Assembly: GCA_018666555.1 (NCBI GenBank)
Contig: JABIZD010000002.1
Location: forward strand, 1-61,882
Source: Gammaproteobacteria bacterium
GTDB taxonomy: Bacteria; Pseudomonadota; Gammaproteobacteria; Pseudomonadales; Azotimanducaceae
DNA: 61,882 bases
Reading direction: 5' to 3'
Shown here in pieces: positions 8,662 to 16,982 of the stretch. The position numbers and the translations under genes were made by a program. The stretch's first letter is position 1, and each line of letters starts with the position of its first letter. The notes under the pieces were generated by a model. The model had not been told where the DNA came from, ran no database searches, and was given only the letters and a program-made list of their open reading frames with translations.

Positions 8662-10149
8662 GTGATAGAACAGGGTCACCTCAAAAAAGGTGTTGGCGGG
8701 GTTGAGTATCGAGTAGCTGACCAAGCCTACTTTGAGAAGCGTTCCTTGAAAAAATATGCCGGTGCCTGGTCGCTGTGGGCCCTGGGCGTCGGTGCGGTTA
8801 TCTCTGGGGATTTTTCGGGATGGAACCTGGGTGTCGGCCAAGCCGGTTTTGGTGGATTTTTAATTGCCTTGCTAATCGTTACCATCATGTACATTGGCTT
8901 GTGTTTTTCAATTGCCGAGATGTCTACAGCCTTACCTCACACGGGAGGCGCCTACTCCTTTGGTCGAACCGCAATGGGTCCTTGGGGTGGCTATATCACT
9001 GGCCTGGCTGAAAATATGGAGTATGTGATCACCACTGCTGTGGTGTGCTACTTTGCTGCCGCTTACCTGCAGAATATTTTTTCTACAGCGGATTCTGTGC
9101 AGCCTTTATGGTGGCTGAGTTTATATGTTGCCTTTGTTGGCTTGAATATTTTTGGAGTGGAGGCATCATTTAAATTTGTCGTCTTTATAACCGTTCTGGC
9201 CTTGCTTATTTTGCTCTCCTTTTATCTCAGCGCAGTGTCGCACTTTAGTTGGGCTGCATTGTGGAATATTGAACCTGAGCCCGGCCACAGCGTTTGGCTG
9301 CCGCGAGGTTTTATGGGTATAGGAGCCGCTTTGCCCTTCGCGATTTGGTTATATCTGGCCATTGAACAGTTACCCCTGGCGGCGGAAGAAGCGACCGATA
9401 TTTCCCGCGATATGCCGCGTGGACTGTTGTGGGGACTGGCGACGCTGATGGTAACCGGTATTTTGATAACAGTGCTCAATATAGGCATTGGTGGTGGTGC
9501 TGCCTATTTTGGTTCGCAGACTGAGGAGCCCTTGCTGGATGGTCTGAAGCTGACAGTGGGATTGTCCAGTGCCAAGGTGCTGGGCTTGCTGGCGGTGGCG
9601 GGGTTAATCGCCAGTTTCCATGCAATTATCTATGCCTTCGGCCGTAATATCTATTCACTGGGGCGGGCAGGCTATTTCCCTCATTGGCTGTCGGTAACAC
9701 ACGGTGAGCGCAAGACACCCTATGCTGCTTTGATCGCTGGTGCCCTAGTCGGCTATCTGGTTTTATTGTTGCTGTACTTTATCGACCCTAATGGCAGTGG
9801 CGCCTTTGGCGGGGTTATTCTTAACATGGCAGTTTTTGGTGCAGTGATCGCTTATGTAATGCAGATGGCCTCTTATATTGTTCTTAAAAACAGGTATCCG
9901 AATATTGAGCGGCCCTTTGTGAGTCCGCTGGGTTATACCGGCGCCTTGGCAGCGCTGATCATTTCCCTGGTTACGCTGCTGGTGTTATTCCAGAATCCTG
10001 ACTTTCGCCCCGGGGTGATCGGCGCGGCTATCTGGTTTCTTTGTGGCCTGTTGTACTTTGGGCTGTACGGTCGTAAGACCCTGGTGTATTCACCAGAGGA
10101 AGCATTTGCCATTCGAGTGAGTAACGACCCAAGGACGGATGCTGGATAG
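8662..10149 (+). CDS. APC-family amino acid/ethanolamine permease
   Basis: 495-residue, roughly 12-helix transporter of the amino acid-polyamine-organocation superfamily. The N-terminal region 'WSLWALGVGAVISGDFSGWNLGVGQAGFGGFLIA' and 'IAEMSTALPHTGGAYSFGRTAMGPWGGYITGLAENMEYV' closely follow the ethanolamine permease subgroup. I chose GTG at 8662 because AAGGAG sits 6 bases upstream. A longer frame from GTG 8572 has no such site and adds 30 non-conserved residues. The last codons and stop lie in a perfect 12-base tandem duplication. The likely substrate is ethanolamine or a related amine, but no eutBC genes are in view, so this is a family-level inference. Confidence 0.87.
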   Translation: MIEQGHLKKGVGGVEYRVADQAYFEKRSLKKYAGAWSLWALGVGAVISGDFSGWNLGVGQAGFGGFLIALLIVTIMYIGLCFSIAEMSTALPHTGGAYSFGRTAMGPWGGYITGLAENMEYVITTAVVCYFAAAYLQNIFSTADSVQPLWWLSLYVAFVGLNIFGVEASFKFVVFITVLALLILLSFYLSAVSHFSWAALWNIEPEPGHSVWLPRGFMGIGAALPFAIWLYLAIEQLPLAAEEATDISRDMPRGLLWGLATLMVTGILITVLNIGIGGGAAYFGSQTEEPLLDGLKLTVGLSSAKVLGLLAVAGLIASFHAIIYAFGRNIYSLGRAGYFPHWLSVTHGERKTPYAALIAGALVGYLVLLLLYFIDPNGSGAFGGVILNMAVFGAVIAYVMQMASYIVLKNRYPNIERPFVSPLGYTGALAALIISLVTLLVLFQNPDFRPGVIGAAIWFLCGLLYFGLYGRKTLVYSPEEAFAIRVSNDPRTDAG

Positions 10150-10165
10150 TATTCTGGATAGTATT
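10142..10165 (+). repeat. 12-bp tandem duplication over the permease stop codon
   Basis: Two perfect adjacent copies of CTGGATAGTATT, followed by a partial third (CTG). The TAG stop of the permease lies in the first copy; the second copy is untranslated. This is the least decayed member of the set of gene-boundary tandem arrays in this window. Confidence 0.95.
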
Positions 10166-10229
10166 CTGTGGCGGTGATAAAGAGTGTCAGCCCAAAGGAT
10201 GCGAGCTCAACTACTTGCGGTTAGCTAAA

Positions 10230-12377
10230 TTAGCCTTTGCTCTGAGTATCTGAATTCAACTGAAACGGTGTTTTTTCAATGAATCGATGCAGGACATTAC
10301 TTGTGATTCGGGCTACATCGTTGTTATAGCTATTGACTGCTAGTGCGCCAAACCAGGATATGGATCCCACTGAAAATACAGCGCCGCCCCCCTGAGTTTC
10401 ATAAAATACCATATCAGCACGGACCAAGGGGTCTGGAGAGGGTGCGTTTACAGCGGCTTCGAATTCTTCCTTGGTGCGTATCATATCATCGCCGAATTCA
10501 GTGGCGGAAGCTAAAACTAGGGCATGTTCCGGCGATCCCAGGGTAGTATCGTAGCGATCAATTTCCTGTCCAGCAGCACCTCCACCTAATCCTGAGGTAC
10601 CAATCAAGGTGTCTTCAACGCCTTCAAAAATCCATGCGGCGCGGGAGTTCCAACTGGCATCGTTGCGTTGATAGTGAGTTGCCTGCTTGAATCCCTGAGC
10701 AGCAAAGCCTATGCCCACCAGTTCATTCGGGGCGCGGCCCTGACGTCGCCACAGTCCTCCATATTCACCATTAAATGAGTGATAGGATTCTCCAGGTTCA
10801 GTTTGCCAGTTGCGCACGCCATCTTCTGCCCTGCGCAGTTCGATTGCACCTGGCCAGGCATCGCTAAATGCGACGCGCCAGTAAAAACCATTGCCACCCA
10901 GGTAGAGTAATCGCCCGCCCTGGCGCTGCCAGTCCTCAAGCGCGTTGAGCATAGCGGTGGACCAATATTCAGGATGCGTGCCTGTAACAATGACCCGATA
11001 AGGTGCCAGCGCCTCCAGCCCCTCAAAATGCAGGTCCTCGTCAGCGATCACATCATGGCCGATGTCAAGGTGATCCAGGAATGCATTGAGGTCAGTATCA
11101 GGGGTGAAGTTCCAGCGGTCAGCACCGGGTCGTAACTGTAATATGGGTCGATTTCTAGAGCTATACATGACGCCACTACCGTCGCCATGTTTCTCGTAAA
11201 GAGAAGCCCCCACTTCAGGGTGTTGGCGGACATAGTCATGTTCAGGGCTGAGTCGTGAGCGTGTCCCGACGAAATCAGCACCTTCAAATAGCATTCGATG
11301 ATTTGCGTAAGCCATGTAAGTGCACGATGACATGAGTAGCGCTGTTTTAGCCGTTGCATACCCGGCTGCCGGTCGAACGAAAAAAGGGATTCGATCTTCA
11401 CCCTGTTGCGAACGTAGTCGAAAAGCATAGATGCCGCTGGGTAAGTCTTCAGTAAGACGCAGAGATGCGGTGGTGTTCCAGGCTGCATCAAAGAGGTCAT
11501 CTGCATGAAAATGAATTGCATCATAGTGGTTTGGGTTTAATTGCCATGACTGACAGGTGTCATCCCAGTCTGGGCCGGTGACGCCGCGTGCCGGGAGTTG
11601 GTGTAAGTGGCCATGGCGATTATTCCCGCTCACATCGATTATCCGGCGACCATCAATCTCCTGGGCAAGGTCCCAGGTAATATCAACCCCATCGACTGTC
11701 AGGTGAGGTCGAGCAATGCGGCCATCGAAGTGTTCACCATTTGGCGAGGCTGCAAAAAGGCATGAATTCAATGAGCCCATCCTATGTAGTGGATGCGTAT
11801 GTGAGCATGTGCTGCCATCTATCGGTTCAAGAAGATCACGGGCAGGTGAACGGCTTTTGTGGGCGCTAACGCGGCTTTGGATTCGCCCACTGGTTAGATT
11901 TATCTGTATATCAATCCGGTACCAGCGGTGAGGAGTCAAGGCCTGACTATGGATATCCAGCCCGCAGGTTGGCATCCGAATCTGTAACAATCCGGCCTCT
12001 AATACAACATCCAAGTGATTGTTTTCGCCCTTTAGTGAGAAAATAGTCTGAGTCCCGATGGGGCGGGAGGGCCGCATATTAAAACCAATAGCCAGCTCGT
12101 CATTTGCGGTCAGTCCCGATAAATCAACCTTAGCAAATGAACCAGGATGCAGGAGCTGTTTGACGAGACTAACCTGTTTCGGAAGTTCACTGTTTATGGT
12201 TTCTTCTTTGAAGCCAGGGCCGCTGCTGGTGGGGTCACCACAAATAATACGAACCAGATCCAGATGGGCCTGCAGCGGATTTTCGCTCGAGGCCATGAGA
12301 TGGATTTCTTCACCGGCGCGAAGTGATAGAGGTTCACAGTAGCCAGTGAGGGTTTTAGTTAGGTCGGTTTGCTTCAC
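10230..12377 (-). CDS. N,N-dimethylformamidase large-subunit-like protein
   Basis: 715 residues. Residues about 110-240 resemble a concanavalin-like/LamG fold. The C-terminal half matches the conserved core of N,N-dimethylformamidase large (beta) subunits: 'FFVRPAAGYATAKTALLMSSCTYMAYANH', 'YEKHGDGSGVMYSSRNRPILQLRPG', 'VIADEDLH' and 'VTGTHPEYWS...GGNGFYWRVAF'. The known enzyme binds one iron through two Tyr and one Glu with a nearby His; here H468/E470 (THPEYW) and Tyr 354 or 357 plus Y394 are the probable equivalents, from memory of the structure. No small-subunit gene is adjacent. The GTG start has AAGGTGA just upstream. It may hydrolyse an amide other than dimethylformamide. Confidence 0.8.
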   Translation of the reverse strand: MKQTDLTKTLTGYCEPLSLRAGEEIHLMASSENPLQAHLDLVRIICGDPTSSGPGFKEETINSELPKQVSLVKQLLHPGSFAKVDLSGLTANDELAIGFNMRPSRPIGTQTIFSLKGENNHLDVVLEAGLLQIRMPTCGLDIHSQALTPHRWYRIDIQINLTSGRIQSRVSAHKSRSPARDLLEPIDGSTCSHTHPLHRMGSLNSCLFAASPNGEHFDGRIARPHLTVDGVDITWDLAQEIDGRRIIDVSGNNRHGHLHQLPARGVTGPDWDDTCQSWQLNPNHYDAIHFHADDLFDAAWNTTASLRLTEDLPSGIYAFRLRSQQGEDRIPFFVRPAAGYATAKTALLMSSCTYMAYANHRMLFEGADFVGTRSRLSPEHDYVRQHPEVGASLYEKHGDGSGVMYSSRNRPILQLRPGADRWNFTPDTDLNAFLDHLDIGHDVIADEDLHFEGLEALAPYRVIVTGTHPEYWSTAMLNALEDWQRQGGRLLYLGGNGFYWRVAFSDAWPGAIELRRAEDGVRNWQTEPGESYHSFNGEYGGLWRRQGRAPNELVGIGFAAQGFKQATHYQRNDASWNSRAAWIFEGVEDTLIGTSGLGGGAAGQEIDRYDTTLGSPEHALVLASATEFGDDMIRTKEEFEAAVNAPSPDPLVRADMVFYETQGGGAVFSVGSISWFGALAVNSYNNDVARITSNVLHRFIEKTPFQLNSDTQSKG

Positions 12378-12749
12378 AGTTCACCTTTAGACGAGGGATT
12401 TCATTTGAATTTGCAATATAGCTCGGTGGATTATTTTTCAACTCTCATATTGCCTAGCGCTATAACAAGATTTTAAGAGGCAGGATGCAAGAGTAATTGG
12501 GCGATATAGCAGCAGAAGGCGTCCTTGGTCCCATCGGTGCTGTTTTATATGTCTCGTTGTTGTCCATTTGTTTCTGAAACCCACTCACTGCCTGTAATGG
12601 GTGAAACTGGGTTAAAAGTAACTCACGAGCCTATACGATCAGAAGAATTAACGACATTTGTGTATCGCTTGCCAAGTCCATGTGCAGCCGAAGCAGTTGC
12701 TTTAGTTGCTTGCGTTACTGTTACATCTGCATCAGCAGTCTTCTAGATA
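12378..12749. other. Intergenic region without a supported gene
   Basis: About 370 bases between two minus-strand genes. It contains the upstream region of the dimethylformamidase-like gene. Open frames exist on both strands, but they use poor starts, lack ribosome-binding sites and have unlikely composition. No RNA gene or clear terminator was recognised. Confidence 0.4.
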
Positions 12750-13580
12750 CTAGTTTTCAGCTTCAATTAAACAAGCGGGACATATGCCATGGGTTACATC
12801 TGTTTTGCTGTGTTCGGATAAATACCGTTCAAAGCTAGCCCAGGACCCATCAACATTTTCGATTTTTTTGCACCAGGCACACATGGGCAATAGCGATTTC
12901 AGTTGATTGGTTTCCAATAATGCGGCATCAAGGAGGCTTTCCTTTCTGAGTTTCTCAATCTCAAGGGCGAGTGCTAGGTCTCGTTCCTGCCGATACGCAT
13001 AGGTTATAAAAAGAGTCAGCGAAAAGCAGATCAAAGCGGTGAGCAAGAGGACGGCGCCGGTATCGAATAACTGTGCCTCTGACGAACCGTAAACTACCAC
13101 CCATTGCGGTAAGCGCCATTCTAAGACGAAAGATATCGCGATCATCGAGGTCAGGTAGATTGTCACAATTGTTAATAAACGGCCCCGTAACATGGCAGCG
13201 GTGATAATAAACAAAGGGCTAAACCAGAGCGGTAGACTGCCCTGGCTTCCTTGGTTAGTAAGCCAATTCAGACCTATCAGCGTGGCCGCTAAAGTGATAA
13301 GTACAGCACCTGATTTCTCTGGATGCTTGAAACGACCCCCAACAAAATGAAAGGCACCGCCGGTCGCGATTAAGAAGATGCAGGAGAAAATTGCCGTTAG
13401 GTCATGTTCATTTAACAAAAAATATTGATAGAGATTGATGGCGAGAGAAACCAGGCCAGCGATAATGATCATGCTGCAGGAGAAAGAATATATTTTTGAT
13501 TCTAACCTGTTGTTATGACCTCTACCGATTAACGGCCTTAACCAGGTCGATACTGGTATGATTTTGACTTGGTCGGGCAT
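12750..13580 (-). CDS. Membrane protein with C-terminal CxxC...CxxC domain
   Basis: 276 residues. Residues about 30-200 contain six or seven hydrophobic segments forming a membrane sensor-like region. Then follow a coiled-coil helix (RQERDLALALEIEKLRKESLLDAALLETNQLKSL) and a short tail with CAWC at 234-237 and CPAC at 267-270. The tail pattern, 'LLPMCAWCKKI...W..FE.YLSEHS...THGICPACL', matches a module I know from the ends of PAS, GGDEF and response-regulator proteins. Its paired cysteines suggest metal or redox-cofactor binding. There is no kinase, cyclase or DNA-binding domain, so the output is unknown. It sits alone on the minus strand. Confidence 0.75.
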   Translation of the reverse strand: MPDQVKIIPVSTWLRPLIGRGHNNRLESKIYSFSCSMIIIAGLVSLAINLYQYFLLNEHDLTAIFSCIFLIATGGAFHFVGGRFKHPEKSGAVLITLAATLIGLNWLTNQGSQGSLPLWFSPLFIITAAMLRGRLLTIVTIYLTSMIAISFVLEWRLPQWVVVYGSSEAQLFDTGAVLLLTALICFSLTLFITYAYRQERDLALALEIEKLRKESLLDAALLETNQLKSLLPMCAWCKKIENVDGSWASFERYLSEHSKTDVTHGICPACLIEAEN

Positions 13581-14052
13581 CGAATGTCGCCTGTAGAAAA
13601 GAAAGAATACTTAACCATATTTCTATAGGGCCTGCTAGTCCATCGGTGTCCCATGACGGTTGTTGACTCATCCTTGATGAAGACCATAGTAGTAGCCTGG
13701 CTATCGAGCCAGTGTCATGCCTAAGAGCTTGCTCCTGCATTTGATTAAATATCTCTAGACCTAGAGTCGGCTAATGAAGGTCAGCATCAGAGAAGGCATG
13801 ACGTTGCTCAGGGACCCTCATGGTAATACCCAGGCGGTGGTGATCGAGCCGGGCGAGGGTGAGTACCCAGGCCAAGCATGCAGGTGATTGGCTTTCATGG
13901 TGAGTTTTCTTTGGGCGGCCATCCCCCGTTAAGTGGGTAGAGCCGTAGGTAGAGGAAGGTCTTTGTATATCTTTAGGATTGCGCACTGCCAATAGTGAGA
14001 TTTGGGGATTCCCAGACACTTTAAGGCAGTAAACAGTTCTAACAGTTGGATA
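13581..14052. other. Unassigned region before the tRNA gene
   Basis: About 470 bases. The stretch 13770-14020 has richer G+C and an 82-codon minus-strand frame without recognisable motifs; the plus strand also has open frames there. It may be a remnant of a lost gene or mobile element next to the tRNA, but I cannot identify it. No terminal inverted repeats were seen. Confidence 0.3.
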
Positions 14053-14129
14053 TGGTGGGCCCGGTAGGACTCGAACCTACGACCAATGGATTATGAGTCC
14101 AGTGCTCTAACCAACTGAGCTACAGGCCC
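14053..14129 (-). tRNA. tRNA with CAU anticodon (probably tRNA-Ile2, lysidine type)
   Basis: A 77-base cloverleaf including an encoded CCA end. The acceptor stem pairs GGGCCTG with CGGGCCC (one U-G pair). The D arm AGCTCAGTTGGTTAGAGC and the T arm with GGTTCGAGTCC are standard. The anticodon loop CTCATAA gives CAU. A CAU tRNA may be initiator Met, elongator Met or the Ile2 tRNA whose C34 is changed to lysidine by TilS. The first G1-C72 pair excludes a typical initiator. The variable region TTGGTCG resembles E. coli tRNA-Ile2, so I favour Ile2 over elongator Met. Confidence 0.93.
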
Positions 14130-14307
14130 GAGAGACGCATTCTACCGAAATTGGACCAGGAATGAAGATTTTTTTGATGTAAACGTAAACAGAGTTGATA
14201 CCAGCAAGTAACTTTCATAATATTCGAGTTCCCGACTAAAGCAATCTGCCAGGTACGGGAGATAACGAGGTTTACGAGGTTAACGTACAAGCAAAGGACT
14301 TGATCCT

Positions 14308-14718
14308 ATGAGGACAGGTACCACTAGATTTGATACTACCGCCGGTGCGACATTTGATTGTATTGGCGAGGCAATGTGGCAGTGTTTGTGTGTTTTGCTT
14401 GCCACTCGGGAAATACAAAGCACTGCTCCGCAAAAAATCAGATTGTATGACCACCACGACCCGTTTCTAAATTTACTTGCCCGCCAGACATTGTCTTCGA
14501 GCCGCTTAATGACGCTGGTGTGGGCTAATTTCGCTCTGTTGATGAGGTTTCCTACCTATAAATCAGGATCACAGCGACCTGCTTTAAAGGTCAATTGTGG
14601 TTTTACGGTCATTAAATTTTCTGACCTTGGCAGACCCAGTAAATTTGTTCTGGGAGATAAGCAAAAGTCCACTCGTAAGACTTATATTGGTGAACAGAAT
14701 AAGGAGAGGATGCATTGA
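14308..14718 (+). CDS. Hypothetical ORF overlapping the coaX start (doubtful)
   Basis: A 136-codon open frame whose TGA stop overlaps the TTG start of coaX as TTGA, the arrangement expected for translational coupling. AAGGA lies about 9 bases before its ATG. However, the protein resembles nothing I know: it has no domain motif, no signal peptide and a mixed composition rich in Ser, Thr, Arg and Leu. In Pseudomonas the gene before coaX is birA, and this is not a recognisable BirA. It is either a lineage-specific small protein or a chance frame; I lean slightly to chance. Confidence 0.25.
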   Translation: MRTGTTRFDTTAGATFDCIGEAMWQCLCVLLATREIQSTAPQKIRLYDHHDPFLNLLARQTLSSSRLMTLVWANFALLMRFPTYKSGSQRPALKVNCGFTVIKFSDLGRPSKFVLGDKQKSTRKTYIGEQNKERMH

Positions 14719-15494
14719 TATTGTGTCTTGATGTAGGAAATACTCAGGTATTTGGCGGGGTTTTTGAGTCAGGTGAGCTTATTTGCCAATTTCGGCGGAC
14801 TTCTCAGTTACGCAGTACATCGGATGAACTGGGTGTATTTTTCCGAAGTGTATTGCGGGAAAATAATGTTGACCCACAAGGCCTTACTGAGATTGTTGTT
14901 TGCTGTGTGGTGCCGGATCTTTTGTATTCACTTCGTGCCTGTGCGCAGAAATATTTTGCAATTGAACCGCTGGTGTTGCGTCCTGGCGTAAAGACGGGTT
15001 TGAAAATCCAATATCGAGACCCTAAAGAGGTTGGCGCGGATCGGATTGCCGATGCAGTTGGTGCCATCAAGTTGTTTCCTGACCGTAATTTGATTGTCGC
15101 TGATTTCGGTACTGCGACGACGGTTTGTGCGATTAGTAAAGACAAGGTATTTCTTGGTGGGAATATCCTTCCAGGCGTTCGACTATCAATGGAAGCACTG
15201 GAAATGCGCACAGCGCAGTTACCCTCTGTTGAAATAAAACCCGTGCGTACCGCGCTGGGTACCAACACTGTTGAAAGCATTCAATCTGGCCTGTACTGGT
15301 CAAATGTCGGCATGCTGAAGGAAATAGTTTCAAGGATAACGGAACAGGTATTCTCTTCTGAACAGGAACAGCCTCTCGTGGTTGGAACAGGTGGATTTGT
15401 TCATCTCTTTGACCGGCAGAATATTTTCAATCATGTTGTGGATGATTTGATTCTGGTTGGTTTACTGGAAATAAATCGGTTGCACACTCAATGA
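14715..15494 (+). CDS. coaX: Type III pantothenate kinase CoaX
   Basis: Cytoplasmic enzyme that phosphorylates pantothenate in the first step of coenzyme A synthesis. 259 residues, the normal size. It has the acetate/sugar-kinase type phosphate motif with D5 in CLDVGNT, 'GADRIADAVGA' in the pantothenate-binding region, and 'VADFGTATTVCAIS...GGNILPGV'. The frame opens with TTG preceded by AAGGAG 8 bases upstream; the nearby ATG is out of frame and closes after two codons. No birA gene is adjacent, unlike Pseudomonas. Confidence 0.93.
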   Translation: MILCLDVGNTQVFGGVFESGELICQFRRTSQLRSTSDELGVFFRSVLRENNVDPQGLTEIVVCCVVPDLLYSLRACAQKYFAIEPLVLRPGVKTGLKIQYRDPKEVGADRIADAVGAIKLFPDRNLIVADFGTATTVCAISKDKVFLGGNILPGVRLSMEALEMRTAQLPSVEIKPVRTALGTNTVESIQSGLYWSNVGMLKEIVSRITEQVFSSEQEQPLVVGTGGFVHLFDRQNIFNHVVDDLILVGLLEINRLHTQ

Positions 15495-15713
15495 TCAGTT
15501 CATCATGGTACCTGCCTTTTATTGGCTGTAAAATAAATAGCGATTGCCTTCTTTGTGACCTCTGGTGGAAGATCATTACACTGAGGCAAAGGCTTATCAT
15601 CAGGCTAGGGTGATGATTTTAAATGGATCCATGCCTGACTGTTGATAGACCTAACCGTCTGCTGGTATGAACATATGGTTTGTTGCGGGCCAACGTATTC
15701 TGAGGGATTAGTA

Positions 15714-16883
15714 TTGCTGTTAAGAAACCTGAAAATCTGGGACGGGGTTTCCGACGAAATTTCTTCGGATTATGATGCTGTACTGATATCTCAGGGGCGC
15801 ATAAAAAAGCTGACTTCAGCGGATGAAAAAGTAGCTGGAGTGCCAACTCGGGACTATGAAGGCTGCTATATAGTGCCAGGGTTAATTGATGCTCATATCC
15901 ATCTTTGTCTTGACCCTGCAGAGATGGATCCGTTTGCTCATGGAAAGGTAGCTGTTGACTTACAACTGCAGCATATGGCTGATCGTGCTGGGCTGATGGT
16001 TAAGGCAGGGATTACCTCTGCCAGGGATCTTGGTGGAGGTCGCTGGCTGGAACTAAAAATACGTGATCGCATCAATGCAGGAGAAATACCGGGCCCACGT
16101 TTGCTTTGTTCTGGTCAGCCGATAACCTCAGAAAAGGGTCACTGTCACTTCTGGGGAGGAGAGTGCACGGATGTTAACTCGGCCCAGGTGGTGATGGACC
16201 GTCAGATCGAGGCAGGCGCTGACTTGATAAAAATAATGGCAACCGGGGGCAGTATTACTCCGGGCAGTAGGCCAGTTGATGCCCAATTTGATGAGGCTAC
16301 CATGGTTGCTATTGTAGAGCAGGCGAGGGCTAAAGGGTTCAAAGTGGCAGCACACTGCCACGGCGTTAGCGGTATACACCATGCTGCCGTGGCTGGCGTC
16401 AACACCATAGAGCATTGTTCCTGGGTAGGGCCGAATGGCTGGGGAGCAGACTATGATGAAGGCATCGCCGCCCTGATCGCGCAAAAGGGAATTTGGGTAT
16501 CGCCGACGGTGAATTCAGGTTGGCGGCGCCATATCGGTAATGCAAATGTGCAGAAGGCGTTAGCGACGCGTTTTTCACGAATGCGAAAGGCAGGCTGTCG
16601 CTTAATCGCCTCGACGGACGCAGGCATACCCAATGTATGGCATCATGAATTGAGTTCTGCATTGGCGGTTTTCTCTGTTCTGGCCGGGTTGTCCAACGTT
16701 GAAACGTTGCGAGCCGCAACGAGTGATTGTGCAGATGCCATAGGCCTGAAACAGGAAACCGGGCAGATTACCCCTGGTTTATCGGCTGACTTGCTTTTGT
16801 GTGATGGTAATCCGTTACAGGATTTGACTACCTTGCAGAAACCCGTGCAGGTATTTAGTCGAGGTCAGGAGCAACTGGGTTGA
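15714..16883 (+). CDS. Metal-dependent amidohydrolase (imidazolonepropionase/prolidase-like)
   Basis: 389-residue amidohydrolase-superfamily enzyme with a binuclear-type metal site: H61 and H63 (DAHIHL), K173 as the likely carboxylated bridge (DLIKIMATGG), H214 (AAHCHG), H234 (IEHCSW) and D302 (STDAG). The sequence is closest to the imidazolonepropionase-like / Xaa-Pro dipeptidase (Sgx9260-type) branch. I place the start at TTG 15714, with GAGGG 6 bases upstream. This yields MLLRNLKIWDG, the usual beginning for this branch, and drops 24 unconserved residues of the longer frame. Substrate unknown; hydrolysis of a cyclic amide or dipeptide is likely. No signal peptide. Confidence 0.87.
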   Translation: MLLRNLKIWDGVSDEISSDYDAVLISQGRIKKLTSADEKVAGVPTRDYEGCYIVPGLIDAHIHLCLDPAEMDPFAHGKVAVDLQLQHMADRAGLMVKAGITSARDLGGGRWLELKIRDRINAGEIPGPRLLCSGQPITSEKGHCHFWGGECTDVNSAQVVMDRQIEAGADLIKIMATGGSITPGSRPVDAQFDEATMVAIVEQARAKGFKVAAHCHGVSGIHHAAVAGVNTIEHCSWVGPNGWGADYDEGIAALIAQKGIWVSPTVNSGWRRHIGNANVQKALATRFSRMRKAGCRLIASTDAGIPNVWHHELSSALAVFSVLAGLSNVETLRAATSDCADAIGLKQETGQITPGLSADLLLCDGNPLQDLTTLQKPVQVFSRGQEQLG

Positions 16884-16982
16884 AGAACATGATAGGGCCA
16901 GGAAAGGCCTTGGCATGATAAAATAAATGATCAGCGCGAAGCGCTTAAATGTAGCCAATTAAATCAGTAAAAAGAGTTGAAA

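Noticed and set aside
12525-12746. 73-codon plus-strand frame between two minus-strand genes
   Set aside because: TTG start, no ribosome-binding site, unlikely composition and no motif.
13522-13740. 72-codon minus-strand frame overlapping the start of the membrane CxxC gene
   Set aside because: It overlaps a well-supported gene in another frame and shows no family features.
14265-14282. ACGAGGTT repeated twice in tandem
   Set aside because: Only two copies of 8 to 10 bases; too short to separate from chance, though in keeping with the other arrays.
15642-15713. Longer N-terminus for the amidohydrolase
   Set aside because: The inner TTG has a clear GAGGG site and yields the usual family start.
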